Under the pieces are notes generated by a model. That model saw only the letters and a program-made list of their open reading frames with translations, was not told the DNA's origin and ran no database searches. From positions 186,001 through 250,000 of the forward strand of contig NZ_FUIA01000019.1 in the NCBI RefSeq assembly GCF_900163665.1: a stretch of 64,000 nucleotides of DNA, written 5' to 3'. Shown in pieces: positions 26,183 through 34,865 of this stretch. A program made the position numbers and the translations under genes. Positions within the stretch are counted from its first letter, which is position 1. Each line of letters begins with the position of its first letter. Source of the DNA: Frigoribacterium sp. JB110 (GTDB lineage: Bacteria; Actinomycetota; Actinomycetes; Actinomycetales; Microbacteriaceae).

Positions 26183-26905
26183 ATGTCGTCACCGTCTGTC
26201 CGCAGCTTGAAGCACGATCTGATCTCCTCTGAACTCAGAGACGCGATCCGGGCGGGTCGCTACAGCCGAGGAGCGATGCTGCCCGGTGAAGTCGAACTTG
26301 CTCAGCAGTTCGATGTCAGCAGGGGCACCGTTCGCAAAGCTCTGCAAGAGCTCTCGAACGAGCGGTTGATTCACACTCGCAGCGGAGTCGGTTCCGTCGT
26401 CATGTTCGACGACCACGAGTTCAGCGATTCGACCAGCTGGGGTCTGCCACTGGTCGGCAGCGACGTGACGATCGACTCTCAGATCCTGCGGATGGAGCGA
26501 ACCGCCGATCACGAGTTCGCCGCAACAGTCGGGAACGATTCGGTCGACTTTCTGGCGGTCGATCGCACGCGACACGTCGCCGAAGGCAGGCCCGTGTCAC
26601 TCGAACGCAGCCGGGTCCCCGCTGTGGGCGCTCTTGCACGCGCACCCGAGGATGGGCTCATCGACAACTCCCTCGCGGCGACGATGGCAGCGTCAGGGCT
26701 CGCCCCGGCCCGGATCGAACAGTGGATCAGCACGGCACCCCTGAGCGCTGAGGATGCTGCGATCCTGAGCCGTGAGAGTGGAGAGCTCTTCCTGCACCTC
26801 ATCCGCATCGCACGCGGTGCTGACGGCGAGTTCATCGAGCGTGTTGTGAGCTGGCTCGACCCTGCCCGATTCCGCGTGCACGTCACATCTGGAGACCTGC
26901 GATGA
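26183..26905 (+). CDS. GntR-family (HutC subfamily) transcriptional regulator
   Basis: A 240-residue regulator with an N-terminal winged helix-turn-helix (LKHDLISSELRDAI; LPGEVELAQQFDVSRGTVRK; LIHTRSGVGSVV) and a C-terminal UTRA ligand-binding domain (SLERSRVPAVGALARA; LHLIRIARGADGEFIERVVS). It heads a four-gene operon, its stop overlapping the next ATG by four bases. By position it is the counterpart of YegW in the E. coli yegTUV locus and presumably responds to the imported substrate. Confidence 0.88.
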   Translation: MSSPSVRSLKHDLISSELRDAIRAGRYSRGAMLPGEVELAQQFDVSRGTVRKALQELSNERLIHTRSGVGSVVMFDDHEFSDSTSWGLPLVGSDVTIDSQILRMERTADHEFAATVGNDSVDFLAVDRTRHVAEGRPVSLERSRVPAVGALARAPEDGLIDNSLAATMAASGLAPARIEQWISTAPLSAEDAAILSRESGELFLHLIRIARGADGEFIERVVSWLDPARFRVHVTSGDLR

Positions 26906-27915
26906 CTGTTCCCCGATCCGCAGACGGACGCCTCGATCGCGCGCACGGCGCGCTTCTCGGGCTCGCGCTCGGAGATGCGCTCGGCATGCCGACACAGTCC
27001 ATGTCGCCGGGAGAGATCGCCGACGATTATGGCGCGATCACTGGCCTCCTCGACGCAGGTCCGCGTCAGCGCATCGCGCACGGCATGCCAGCCGGCAGCA
27101 TCACCGACGACACGGAACAGGCCCTGCTCCTGGCTCAGCTGCTGATCGACGGCGACGGCCACATCGATGAACGCGCGTTCGCCGCTGCGCTCATCGAATG
27201 GGAGCGCGCCATGGAGGCCAAAGGATCACTCGACCTACTCGGCCCGTCCACGAAGCGGGCCGTCGAGCGCATCCTCGATGGCGTTCCGGCGAGCGAGTCC
27301 GGTCGCTTCGGAACGACGAACGGCGCCGCGATGCGGGTCGCGCCCATCGGCGTGGCGGCTTCCGCCGACGATATCGAGCTCTTCATCGATGCCGTCGTTG
27401 AAGCGAGCGCCGTCACGCACAACACCTCACTCGGCATAGCGGGCGCGTCTGCGATCGGCGCCGCTGTGAGCGTCGGCGTCGACGGCGGCACGATTCAAGA
27501 CGTCGTCGCCACAGCGATCTCCGCGGCACGCCTGGGTGAGCGGCGCGGTCACTGGATGGCCGGCGGATCGATCGCCTCCCGCATCGAGTGGGCCCGCGAT
27601 CTCCTGCGAGTCACGCCCGTCACCGAGCATTCCCACGTTCTGAGAGATCTGGTAGGCACTTCCGTCGCGTCGCAAGAGTCCGTCGTGGCTGCGGTTGCTC
27701 TCGTCGCAGTGTCGACCGACGCATGGCAGACGCTGTGTCTCATCGCCGGCCTCGGTGGCGACACAGACACCATCGCCGCTATGGCAGGGGCCGTACTCGG
27801 TGCCTGTCATGGCGCTTCCATCTGGCCGACACACGCCGTGGATCAGATGCAGGCGGTGAACGCGTTGGACCTCGAACCCATCGCGCGCCAGCTCCTGACG
27901 CTGCGCGCGAGCTGA
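26902..27915 (+). CDS. ADP-ribosylglycohydrolase-fold protein (YegU-like)
   Basis: A 337-residue protein of the ADP-ribosylglycohydrolase fold, with the metal-binding motifs expected of active members: GALLGLALGDALGMPTQSM, GSITDDTEQALLLAQLL near residue 67, and GLGGDTDTIAAMAG near 278. Family enzymes cleave N- or O-glycosidic bonds of ribose. Between a GntR regulator, a nucleobase-type permease and a PfkB kinase, it more likely cleaves an imported nucleoside-like N-riboside than ADP-ribosylated protein. The substrate is not known. Confidence 0.85.
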   Translation: MTVPRSADGRLDRAHGALLGLALGDALGMPTQSMSPGEIADDYGAITGLLDAGPRQRIAHGMPAGSITDDTEQALLLAQLLIDGDGHIDERAFAAALIEWERAMEAKGSLDLLGPSTKRAVERILDGVPASESGRFGTTNGAAMRVAPIGVAASADDIELFIDAVVEASAVTHNTSLGIAGASAIGAAVSVGVDGGTIQDVVATAISAARLGERRGHWMAGGSIASRIEWARDLLRVTPVTEHSHVLRDLVGTSVASQESVVAAVALVAVSTDAWQTLCLIAGLGGDTDTIAAMAGAVLGACHGASIWPTHAVDQMQAVNALDLEPIARQLLTLRAS

Positions 27916-27955
27916 CTGCTTCTGCCCTCATCCACCACCACCGACAAGGACGTCC

Positions 27956-29431
27956 ATGAGCGACAACATCCCCACGCGCATCGAACAGCGCGGAATCGAG
28001 CCCGTTCCCGATTCTGAACGCAACGGCAACCCGCTGCAGCTCTTCTGGGTGTGGTTCGCCGCAAACATCTCCATCCTCGGCCTGCCGCTGGGCGCATCCC
28101 TTGTGGCGTTCCAGCTCCTCAACTTCTGGCAGTCCGTCGTCGTCGCTGTCGTTGGCGCTGCTGGCGCATTCGCTCTGGTCGGGGTCGTCTCCATCGCCGG
28201 GCGTCGAGGCGGAGCGCCGAGCATGACGCTCTCTCGCGCTGTCTTCGGCGTGCGCGGAAACATCGGCCCGACGACGGTGTCGCTGCTCTCGCGTCTGGGC
28301 TGGGAAACCGTGAACACGACCACCGGCGCCTTCGTGCTGCTGTCGCTGTTCACGATCATGTTCGGCGTATCCGGCGATCCCAAGGTCGTTCCGCTGCTCG
28401 CCATCGTCGCCATCGTGATCTTCGAGGCATGCACTCTGCTCGTCTCCGGTCTCGGACACGCAGCGATCCTTGTCATTCAGAAGTGGGCGACGTGGATCTT
28501 CGGCGCGCTCAACCTAGTTGTCGCCGCGTTCATCGTCGCCACGGTGAACTGGGATGCTGTCTTCGAAGCAGCCCCGGGGCCGGTCAGCGCGATGCTTGTC
28601 GGCATCAGTGTCATCGCCGCGGGCACGGGCATCGGCTGGGCCAACGCCGGCGCAGACATGTCTCGCTATCAGCGCAAGTCGGTGCGTGCCGGTCACCTCA
28701 TCTCGTCCGCAGCGGCGGGTGCCGGCATCCCGCTGATCGTTCTGATCGGTATCGGATCGTTGGTGACGATCGGTGATCCTGCCCTCGCTGAAGCGAGCGA
28801 TCCCGTCGCGGCGATCCGTGAGCTGCTGCCGTCGTGGATGGCAGTGCCGTACCTGATCGCAGCGTTCGGCGGCCTTCTTCTCTCGAACCATCTGTCGGTG
28901 TACTCGGCCGGGCTCACAACGCTGACACTCGGCATCAAAGTCAAGCGCATCTACGCCGTGACTCTCGACGTGGTCGTGACATTCCTCGGGGCGCTCTACT
29001 TCATGCTTGTTGCGGACAGCTTCTACAGCCCGTTCATCACGCTGATCTCAGTTCTGGCGATTCCGATCACCGCGTGGCTCGCTGTATTCCTCGTCGACAT
29101 GATCAAGCGGAAGCACTACGACCCGGATGCACTGCTGGACCTGCGCGCCACAAGCGGCTACTGGTACCGCGGCGGAGTCGAATGGCGCGCCTTCGGCTCG
29201 TGGGCCATTGCCATCGTGGTCGGATTCCTGTTCTCCAAGGTCGGGCCAGCGGATGCTCCGTGGTTCACCGGTCTGCTCTCGCACACGTGGGTGGCAACGA
29301 ACGGTCTGGCATGGGTAGTCACCTTCGCCATGGCCGGTGCCCTCTACTTCGTGCTCGGCGGGGCACGTGCGGGTGCCGTGCCGCTTGAATCTGGCGATGC
29401 GGGAGCGGCGAAGGTCAGCGACCGTGTCTGA
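27956..29431 (+). CDS. NCS1-family nucleobase/nucleoside permease (CodB-like)
   Basis: A 491-residue transporter with about twelve membrane helices and NCS1 features: the N-terminal IEQRGIEPVPDSERNGNPLQ, FWVWFAANISILGLPLGA, the GRRGGAPSMTLSRAVFGVRG loop and GTGIGWANAGADMSRY. NCS1 proteins import cytosine, purines, hydantoins or nucleosides. It lies 40 bases after the hydrolase gene and overlaps the kinase start, so it is probably the uptake step for the pathway. E. coli uses an MFS transporter (YegT) in this slot. Confidence 0.88.
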   Translation: MSDNIPTRIEQRGIEPVPDSERNGNPLQLFWVWFAANISILGLPLGASLVAFQLLNFWQSVVVAVVGAAGAFALVGVVSIAGRRGGAPSMTLSRAVFGVRGNIGPTTVSLLSRLGWETVNTTTGAFVLLSLFTIMFGVSGDPKVVPLLAIVAIVIFEACTLLVSGLGHAAILVIQKWATWIFGALNLVVAAFIVATVNWDAVFEAAPGPVSAMLVGISVIAAGTGIGWANAGADMSRYQRKSVRAGHLISSAAAGAGIPLIVLIGIGSLVTIGDPALAEASDPVAAIRELLPSWMAVPYLIAAFGGLLLSNHLSVYSAGLTTLTLGIKVKRIYAVTLDVVVTFLGALYFMLVADSFYSPFITLISVLAIPITAWLAVFLVDMIKRKHYDPDALLDLRATSGYWYRGGVEWRAFGSWAIAIVVGFLFSKVGPADAPWFTGLLSHTWVATNGLAWVVTFAMAGALYFVLGGARAGAVPLESGDAGAAKVSDRV

Positions 29432-30356
29432 GCCCGGGCGCCTCATCTTCGTCGGCAACGTCATCGTCGACCTCGTCATGCAGATCGACGCGATCCCCGA
29501 ACCGGGCGGCGATACGCTCGCGCGCTCGTCGATGGTCGCCGCGGGAGGCGGGTTCAATACGATGATCGCCGCAAGGCGGGACGGCTCTGAGGTCGTCTTC
29601 ACCGGGCAGTACGGCACCGGCCCATTCAGCTCGATCGTGCGGGCGGCGCTGTCCGAGAACGATTTCGAGATCGCCCAGTCCGGCGTGGCGGACGTCGACA
29701 GCGGTTACTGCGTTGCCCTCGTCGACAACACCACGGAGCGCACGTTCGTCACGTCGGCAGGCGCCGAGGGGATGCTGACGCACGACGACCTCACAGGCAT
29801 CACGGTGCGCGAGGACGACGTGGTCTACGTCTCCGGATACAGCCTTGCGCATCCGGTCAATGCCGCCGCCATACCGAGATGGCTCGAAGAGCTCCCCGGT
29901 CGTATTCGGGTGATCTTCGATCCGGGGCCCCTCATCGGCGCCGCTGATGCTGCATCGGGCGAGCGGGTCTTGCGCCGGACAGACATTCTGACGCTGAACG
30001 CTCGAGAATCGCGGATCCTGAGCGGAGGTCGGGAGCCATCCGTTGCCGCTGAACATCTCAGCGGCATGATCCGGGACGGCGGCTCGGTCGTCGTCCGTGA
30101 CGGAGAGCGTGGTGCCTTCCTGTCCCAGGCAGGAACCGCCGCCGAGCTGATCCCGACGCTCCAAGTGACTGCCGTCGACTCCAACGGCGCCGGTGACGCG
30201 CACGGTGGAGTGCTCACTGCCGCACTGCTGCGTGGGTCGGCGTTGCCAAGCGCGGTCAGGCGTGCCAACGTCGCGGCCGCATTGGCGGTCACTCGATTCG
30301 GTCCATCGACGTCGCCCGACGGCGCGGATATCGATGCGGCCCTGGCACGCAGATGA
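29424..30356 (+). CDS. PfkB-family sugar/nucleoside kinase (YegV-like)
   Basis: A 310-residue kinase starting at GTG 29424, eight bases inside the permease gene; the longer upstream frame is antisense-like filler. It shows the PfkB pattern: FVGNVIVDLVMQIDAIPEPG, AAGGGFNTMIAARR, LTLNARESRIL, VVVRDGERGAFL and the C-terminal signature VDSNGAGDAHGG with the catalytic Asp. It would phosphorylate ribose released by the hydrolase, or an intact nucleoside. It is the last gene of the cassette. Confidence 0.88.
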   Translation: MSEPGRLIFVGNVIVDLVMQIDAIPEPGGDTLARSSMVAAGGGFNTMIAARRDGSEVVFTGQYGTGPFSSIVRAALSENDFEIAQSGVADVDSGYCVALVDNTTERTFVTSAGAEGMLTHDDLTGITVREDDVVYVSGYSLAHPVNAAAIPRWLEELPGRIRVIFDPGPLIGAADAASGERVLRRTDILTLNARESRILSGGREPSVAAEHLSGMIRDGGSVVVRDGERGAFLSQAGTAAELIPTLQVTAVDSNGAGDAHGGVLTAALLRGSALPSAVRRANVAAALAVTRFGPSTSPDGADIDAALARR

Positions 30357-30443
30357 ACACCCGCGGCGTCGTTCGCTGCGGTCGAGTGCCGAACTCGCGG
30401 CGCTGCCCCGCCGAGCTCCGCACCCGCGGCTCGGCGGCCGCGT

Positions 30444-30490
30444 CGCCCTACCGCAGCGGCGTCCACCCGAACGGCACCGCACCGTCGATG
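30444..30490. repeat. 47-bp direct repeat, right copy
   Basis: Identical to 26040-26086. Here the repeat is the natural 3' end of the formylglycine-enzyme-family gene (minus strand), including its stop. Just left of it (30400-30440) the text GCCGAACTCGCGGCGCTGC resembles the end of the LuxR-fusion gene, GCCGAGCTCGCAGCGCTGC at 25984-26002, so the junction between the two host genes seems to be present twice. Confidence 0.78.
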
Positions 30491-31194
30491 AGCGCGTTCT
30501 CCTCGTCCGCGGCCACCGACCAGCCCTGCGCTGCATCACGGCCGTCGAAGCCGCCTCGCGCGACCCGCAGACCGACGTCGTCGTGATGCATCCGGGGCCC
30601 GCCGCCCCGCCGCGTCGAGGCCCGCACGCTCCACGCCGCATCATCGAAGCCGCCGCCGCGGAACACCCGGTAGTCGCCGTACCTGGCGGGATCGAGATAG
30701 TCCCAGCACCACTCCCACGCGTTGCCGAGCGTGTCGAACAGGCCGAACAGGTTCGGCAGCTTCCCTCCGACGTCCTGAGGGTGCGAGATCTGGTCCGCTG
30801 CGGTCCAGGCGATCTCATCGAGCGGGCCGTACTGCGGCTTCGTCGACCTCGCGCGGCACGCGTACTCCCATTCCGCCTCGGTCGGCAGCCGATACCCGTC
30901 AGAGTCCACCCGCCACGTGACCACCTCGGCGTCCACACGGTAGGCCGGGTCGAGCCCCTCCCATTCCGAGAGCGCGTTGCAGAACCGGATGGCGCGCTGC
31001 CAGCTGACGTCGACCGCGGGCCGACGCGGGTGCTCGCTCGGAACGCCGAGGAGTTCCGCCATGAGCTCCTCCGTCACCGGAAGCACTCCGATGGCGAACG
31101 GCTCGAGTGCGACCGTGCGATGCACTTTCCGTCGCGCGTCGTGCAGCGTCACCGTGCCGGAGGGGAGCTCGGCCATCTCGATGTCGGGCGTCAT
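30448..31194 (-). CDS. Formylglycine-generating-enzyme-family (SUMF1 domain) protein
   Basis: A 248-residue protein with the FGE-sulfatase domain fold: VALEPFAIGVLPVTEELMA, RPAVDVSWQRAIRFCNALSE, YRLPTEAEWEYACRAR, LFDTLGNAWEWCWDY, VFRGGGFDDAAWSVRAS and GLRVARGG. The catalytic cysteines of true formylglycine enzymes, expected in the region after GGGFDD, are absent, so it is probably a non-FGE member whose substrate is unknown. ATG 31194 follows GGAGGG closely; a GTG at 31212 is an alternative. Its last codons form the 47-bp repeat. Confidence 0.8.
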   Translation of the reverse strand: MTPDIEMAELPSGTVTLHDARRKVHRTVALEPFAIGVLPVTEELMAELLGVPSEHPRRPAVDVSWQRAIRFCNALSEWEGLDPAYRVDAEVVTWRVDSDGYRLPTEAEWEYACRARSTKPQYGPLDEIAWTAADQISHPQDVGGKLPNLFGLFDTLGNAWEWCWDYLDPARYGDYRVFRGGGFDDAAWSVRASTRRGGGPRMHHDDVGLRVARGGFDGRDAAQGWSVAADEENALIDGAVPFGWTPLR

Positions 31195-31241
31195 CCCTCC
31201 AGTCTCCCGCACGCCGGCGCACCGCGTGCAACACTGAAACC

Positions 31242-32738
31242 ATGCCGGAGACGACGACCGATCCCCGCGAAGCGCGCACGCTGCCGGAGACGCTGAACGA
31301 GTTCCAGAGTGCGGAGGGGCATCCGCACTTCCGCGTCGACCTCGAGCGGATCCGCTTCTCGCCGTTCTACTCGCGCCTGTCAGCCGTCACGCAGGTGATC
31401 TCGCAGGCCGGTGCAGGTCTCGCGGTGCACAACAGGCTGACTCACTCTGTGAAGGTCGCCGCCGTCGCACGCGCGATCGCCACGCACCTGTCCACGCGCC
31501 GCAACGAGCATGGCCGCATCGTCGCCGAACTCGGCGGTGCCCACGCCGTCGTCGTGCAGGCGGCCGCCGCGGCCCACGACCTCGGCCACCCGCCGTTCGG
31601 CCACCTCGGCGAGCAGACGCTCGACCGCCTCGCCCGCACGCGGTTCGGTCTCACCGAGGGCTTCGAAGGCAACGCACAGACGTACCGCATCATCACTCGC
31701 CTCGACGAGCACGATCGTCCGGGTGTCGGGCTCAACCTCACGGCCGCCGTCCGCGCGGCCGTGCTGAAGTACCCGTGGCGACGGGGGCAGGGCGGCGATC
31801 GCCGCGGCGGCAGCAGCAAGTTCAACCACTATGCGATCGATGAGCCGGATGTTCGTCAGGCGCTCGCGGCCTACCCTCGGATCGAGCCCGGCCAGCAGAC
31901 AGTCGAATGCTCCATCATGGACATCTCCGACGACATCGCGTATTCGCTGCACGATCTCGACGACTTCTACCGCGCAGGGCTCCTGAACCCCGCAACTCTC
32001 TCCGCCGAGTTCCGCACGTGGCACCGCGAGCTGGTGCGGCTGCGCTCCCTCGATGAGGCCGCGCTCGTCGCCGACACGCGAACGCCCGGGCACTCATTGG
32101 AGCTGCTGTGGCGGCAGCTGAGGCGCAAGGACGCATGGATCGCCGATCCGGATGCCTTTGCCGAAGCCGTCGCGAAGGTCTCGACCGAGGTGATCGACGG
32201 TCTTGTGGCCGAGCCGTTCGACGGGTCGCTGGCGAGCGAGCGTTCGCTGGCCAGATTCACGACGGGCTGGATCGCCAGGCTCCAGTCCTCGATCGAGGTG
32301 CACAGGCACCCGGACGTCCGCTCCGGGCACGTCAGCCTCAGCCGGCAGGCGTGGCACGAGGTCGCCGTGCTGAAGTTCCTGCATCAGCGCTTCATCCTGG
32401 AGCGTCCCGACCTCGCGGTCTACCAGCGCGGCCAGGCGAGTGTGCTCGAGCGGCTCGTCGACGGATTCGCCGCGTGGCTCGACGACCTGCGCGACGCACG
32501 GCGCGCTCCACGGCGTCTGATCGATCTCGTCGATCTCGCCACGGACGACTATCGTCGTCTGGCCCGCGACGCACCGGAACTGGCTCCCGTTCAGGCTGGT
32601 GCCGACCTCGATCGGCGCGCCAGAGGCCGCGGCATCATCGACTACGTCGCATCGCTCACCGACGCACAGGCGACGTCACTCGACGCGATGCTCGCCGGTC
32701 GCACGGAGCGGCTCTGGGACGCCGGCCAGGGCCTGTGA
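31242..32738 (+). CDS. dgt: Deoxyguanosinetriphosphate triphosphohydrolase-like protein
   Basis: A 498-residue HD-domain hydrolase that converts dGTP, or dNTPs generally, to deoxynucleoside and triphosphate. The metal ligands are in HNRLTHS, AAHDLGHPPFGH and the later MDISDDIAYSLHD. GLNLTAAVRAAVLKYPW is characteristic of the actinobacterial family. The frame is open further left, but ATG 31242 gives the normal start (MPETTTDPREART). It stands divergent to the formylglycine-family gene. A fragment of a different dgt occurs at 35390. Confidence 0.9.
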   Translation: MPETTTDPREARTLPETLNEFQSAEGHPHFRVDLERIRFSPFYSRLSAVTQVISQAGAGLAVHNRLTHSVKVAAVARAIATHLSTRRNEHGRIVAELGGAHAVVVQAAAAAHDLGHPPFGHLGEQTLDRLARTRFGLTEGFEGNAQTYRIITRLDEHDRPGVGLNLTAAVRAAVLKYPWRRGQGGDRRGGSSKFNHYAIDEPDVRQALAAYPRIEPGQQTVECSIMDISDDIAYSLHDLDDFYRAGLLNPATLSAEFRTWHRELVRLRSLDEAALVADTRTPGHSLELLWRQLRRKDAWIADPDAFAEAVAKVSTEVIDGLVAEPFDGSLASERSLARFTTGWIARLQSSIEVHRHPDVRSGHVSLSRQAWHEVAVLKFLHQRFILERPDLAVYQRGQASVLERLVDGFAAWLDDLRDARRAPRRLIDLVDLATDDYRRLARDAPELAPVQAGADLDRRARGRGIIDYVASLTDAQATSLDAMLAGRTERLWDAGQGL

Positions 32739-32755
32739 GGCGCCGACTCCGGAGT

Positions 32756-33508
32756 TCAGTCGCCGACGACCACCCAGTCCGGGTGCTTCGGCTCGCGTCC
32801 GTCTCCGGATGAGCGGCCGGTCACGCGCCGCTTCACCCACGGCGCGACGTGCGCACGGTAGTACTCGCGTGTTCCCAGGTGCGCCTCTGCGGAATCCGGA
32901 AGATCCCACCACGAGGCATCGGGATGCATACCCAGCGAATCGATCACGCGTGCAGCGACCCGGTGATGGCCGCGGAAGTTCATGTGCAGACGGTCAGGCG
33001 CCCAGAACGACGGGTCGCGCAGCCGTTCATCCGTCCAGTTGATCGCCCACACGATATCGTCGTCGGCCCGCAGCCGAGCGGTGGCTGCCGCTGTCAGCTC
33101 GTCGCCACGACGACGGATCACGCGCGACAGCGGCAGGCCGTCAGAAGGATCGGCGCCGGCCAGCAGGATGGGCCTCACGCCCTCTTGTCGACAGCGCAGC
33201 ACGACCTTCACGAACGCGTCGACGATGCGCTCGATCTTCGTCCCCGGGCGGAGCATGTCGTTGCCGCCGCCGTTGAACGACAGGTGCGTGGGCTTCAGCG
33301 CAAGGGCTCGTTCCAATTGTTCGTCGACGACAGGCCAGGCGAGCCTGCCTCGGATGGCGAGATTCGCGTACTCGATGGGTTCGCCGAGCTCGGCGGCCCA
33401 GCCCTGTGCGGTGAGATCCGCCCATCCGCGCGGCGTGCCATCCGGTCGCTCATCCCCCACGCCCTCGGTGAAGCTGTCGCCGATGGCTGCAAACCGCACG
33501 TTCGTCAC
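32756..33508 (-). CDS. SGNH/GDSL-family hydrolase
   Basis: A 250-residue esterase-like protein with the SGNH blocks: FAAIGDSFTEGVGD (nucleophile Ser) at the N-terminus, LAIRGRLAW (Gly), SFNGGGNDML (Asn) near residue 79, and FWAPDRLHMNFRGH with the Asp-His pair near 170. No signal peptide is evident, so it is probably cytosolic. Family members hydrolyse esters of lipids or acylated carbohydrates; the substrate is not predictable. It converges on dgt with an 18-base gap. Confidence 0.85.
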   Translation of the reverse strand: MTNVRFAAIGDSFTEGVGDERPDGTPRGWADLTAQGWAAELGEPIEYANLAIRGRLAWPVVDEQLERALALKPTHLSFNGGGNDMLRPGTKIERIVDAFVKVVLRCRQEGVRPILLAGADPSDGLPLSRVIRRRGDELTAAATARLRADDDIVWAINWTDERLRDPSFWAPDRLHMNFRGHHRVAARVIDSLGMHPDASWWDLPDSAEAHLGTREYYRAHVAPWVKRRVTGRSSGDGREPKHPDWVVVGD

Positions 33509-33676
33509 TTCGCCATCCTACGAACGCGGCGGCTGTGCCGGGGCCGTGCGGACACGATTCAGGACGGGGTGACGACACACAGGCCCGCGGAGCCACCGTC
33601 GTACGATGGCGAATGTGAGCTCATCCGCCGATCTTCTCGCCCGCCGGTACGACCAACACGACACCGGGAGCAGACG

Positions 33677-34483
33677 ATGCCACGTATAACCGCGCTGTAC
33701 CGCTACCCCGTGAAGGGGTTCACTCCCGAGCTCAGGGACGAGCTGCGCGTGCAGCCGGACGGCCGGATGGCCGGCGATCGGGTGCTCGCGTTCCGATTCG
33801 CCCAGGCGATCCATCCGGAGTCGCAGGACGGCCGCGACTACTGGCCGAAGAGCAAGGGACTCGCCCTGATGACGTTCCCATCGCTCGCGAGGCTGCGCAC
33901 CAGCTTCGACGAGAGCGAACGGCGACTGCGCATCGAGGCCGACAACACCGTTCTCGTCGACGCGGGACTCGATGATGCAGGCAGAGCGGAGATCGTCTCG
34001 GCCGTCACCGAGTTCCTGCGGACCACTCCCGATGCCAAGCGGCTGCGTCGCAGCGACGTTCTTCCGCTTGCTCTGATCGGTGACGGCGAGACCGCCCGAT
34101 TCCAGGACCGATCGCGCGGCTTCGTTTCGCTGCATGCCAGGGCGAGCCAGCGCGAACTCGGCGACGCGGGCGACGAGCGCCGGTTCCGCTCGAACGTGGT
34201 CATCGACGGCGTCGACGCCTGGCAGGAGCTCAGCTGGCAGGGACGGGTTCGCATCTCAGGTACAGCGTTCCGCGTGCACAAGCCGATCGGCCGGTGCCTC
34301 GCCACGCATGCCAATCCGGATACGGGCGTTCGCGACGCGGATGTGCTCGGCGCGCTCCCCCGGCTCAATGGTCAGCCGGACCCGACGATGGGAGTGCTGC
34401 TGTTGCCCGATGCGCCTTTCCCCGAGGGCGGAGCCACGATCCGCGTCGATGATGAGGTCGTGCCGGACGAGGGTGCGACCTGA
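33677..34483 (+). CDS. MOSC domain-containing protein
   Basis: A 268-residue protein with an N-terminal MOSC beta-barrel (ITALYRYPVKGFTPELRDEL; DRVLAFRF) and a C-terminal MOSC domain (RFRSNVVIDGVDAWQEL; GTAFRVHKPIGRCLATHANP with the conserved Cys). Related proteins bind a molybdenum cofactor sulfide or act in mARC-type reductions. ATG 33677 is preceded by GGGAG. The much longer upstream frame covers the antisense of the hydrolase gene and is not coding. Confidence 0.85.
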   Translation: MPRITALYRYPVKGFTPELRDELRVQPDGRMAGDRVLAFRFAQAIHPESQDGRDYWPKSKGLALMTFPSLARLRTSFDESERRLRIEADNTVLVDAGLDDAGRAEIVSAVTEFLRTTPDAKRLRRSDVLPLALIGDGETARFQDRSRGFVSLHARASQRELGDAGDERRFRSNVVIDGVDAWQELSWQGRVRISGTAFRVHKPIGRCLATHANPDTGVRDADVLGALPRLNGQPDPTMGVLLLPDAPFPEGGATIRVDDEVVPDEGAT

Positions 34484-34502
34484 GTTGACGAAGGCGCGGC
34501 CG

Positions 34503-34787
34503 CTACGCGACGCTCTGGGCGACCAGCACTCCGTCGACGTAGGCGTAGACCGGCTGGGGGCGGAACCCGGCGAACAGTACGGCGCGATGCTTGTCGATTC
34601 GAACCGTGTGCCGTTCGTTCGCGCCGACCTCGAACTCCCATGTCTTGACGGTGTTGACGGACAGCAGCCGGACGGTGTCGACTACGCTCTGCCCGTCGAC
34701 CGTGATGGTGAGGCGGCCCCAGAACTTGTCGATTGAGAACACCACGGTGTGCTGTTCCTGCTGCCCGACGACGAATGTCATGATCAT
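34503..34787 (-). CDS. Small conserved hypothetical protein
   Basis: A 94-residue protein, mostly predicted beta-strand, without signal peptide or membrane helix: TFVVGQQEQHTVVFSIDKFW, LTITVDGQSVVDT, WEFEVGANERHTVRIDKHRA and PQPVYAYVDGVLVAQ. The length and alternating pattern look like a real small domain, and I have the impression that similar proteins occur in other actinobacteria. No function is known to me. It is divergent from the ASCH gene. Confidence 0.6.
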   Translation of the reverse strand: MIMTFVVGQQEQHTVVFSIDKFWGRLTITVDGQSVVDTVRLLSVNTVKTWEFEVGANERHTVRIDKHRAVLFAGFRPQPVYAYVDGVLVAQSVA

Positions 34788-34865
34788 TGGCCGGGTCTAC
34801 CCGCAGGCGACTCGCGCACTCGCGCCGGAGCCGCGCGGTCTCCGGCCGTCTCATAGACTCATCGG

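Noticed and set aside
30448..31194. True formylglycine-generating enzyme
   Set aside because: The catalytic cysteines expected after the GGGFDD segment are missing, so only family membership is claimed.
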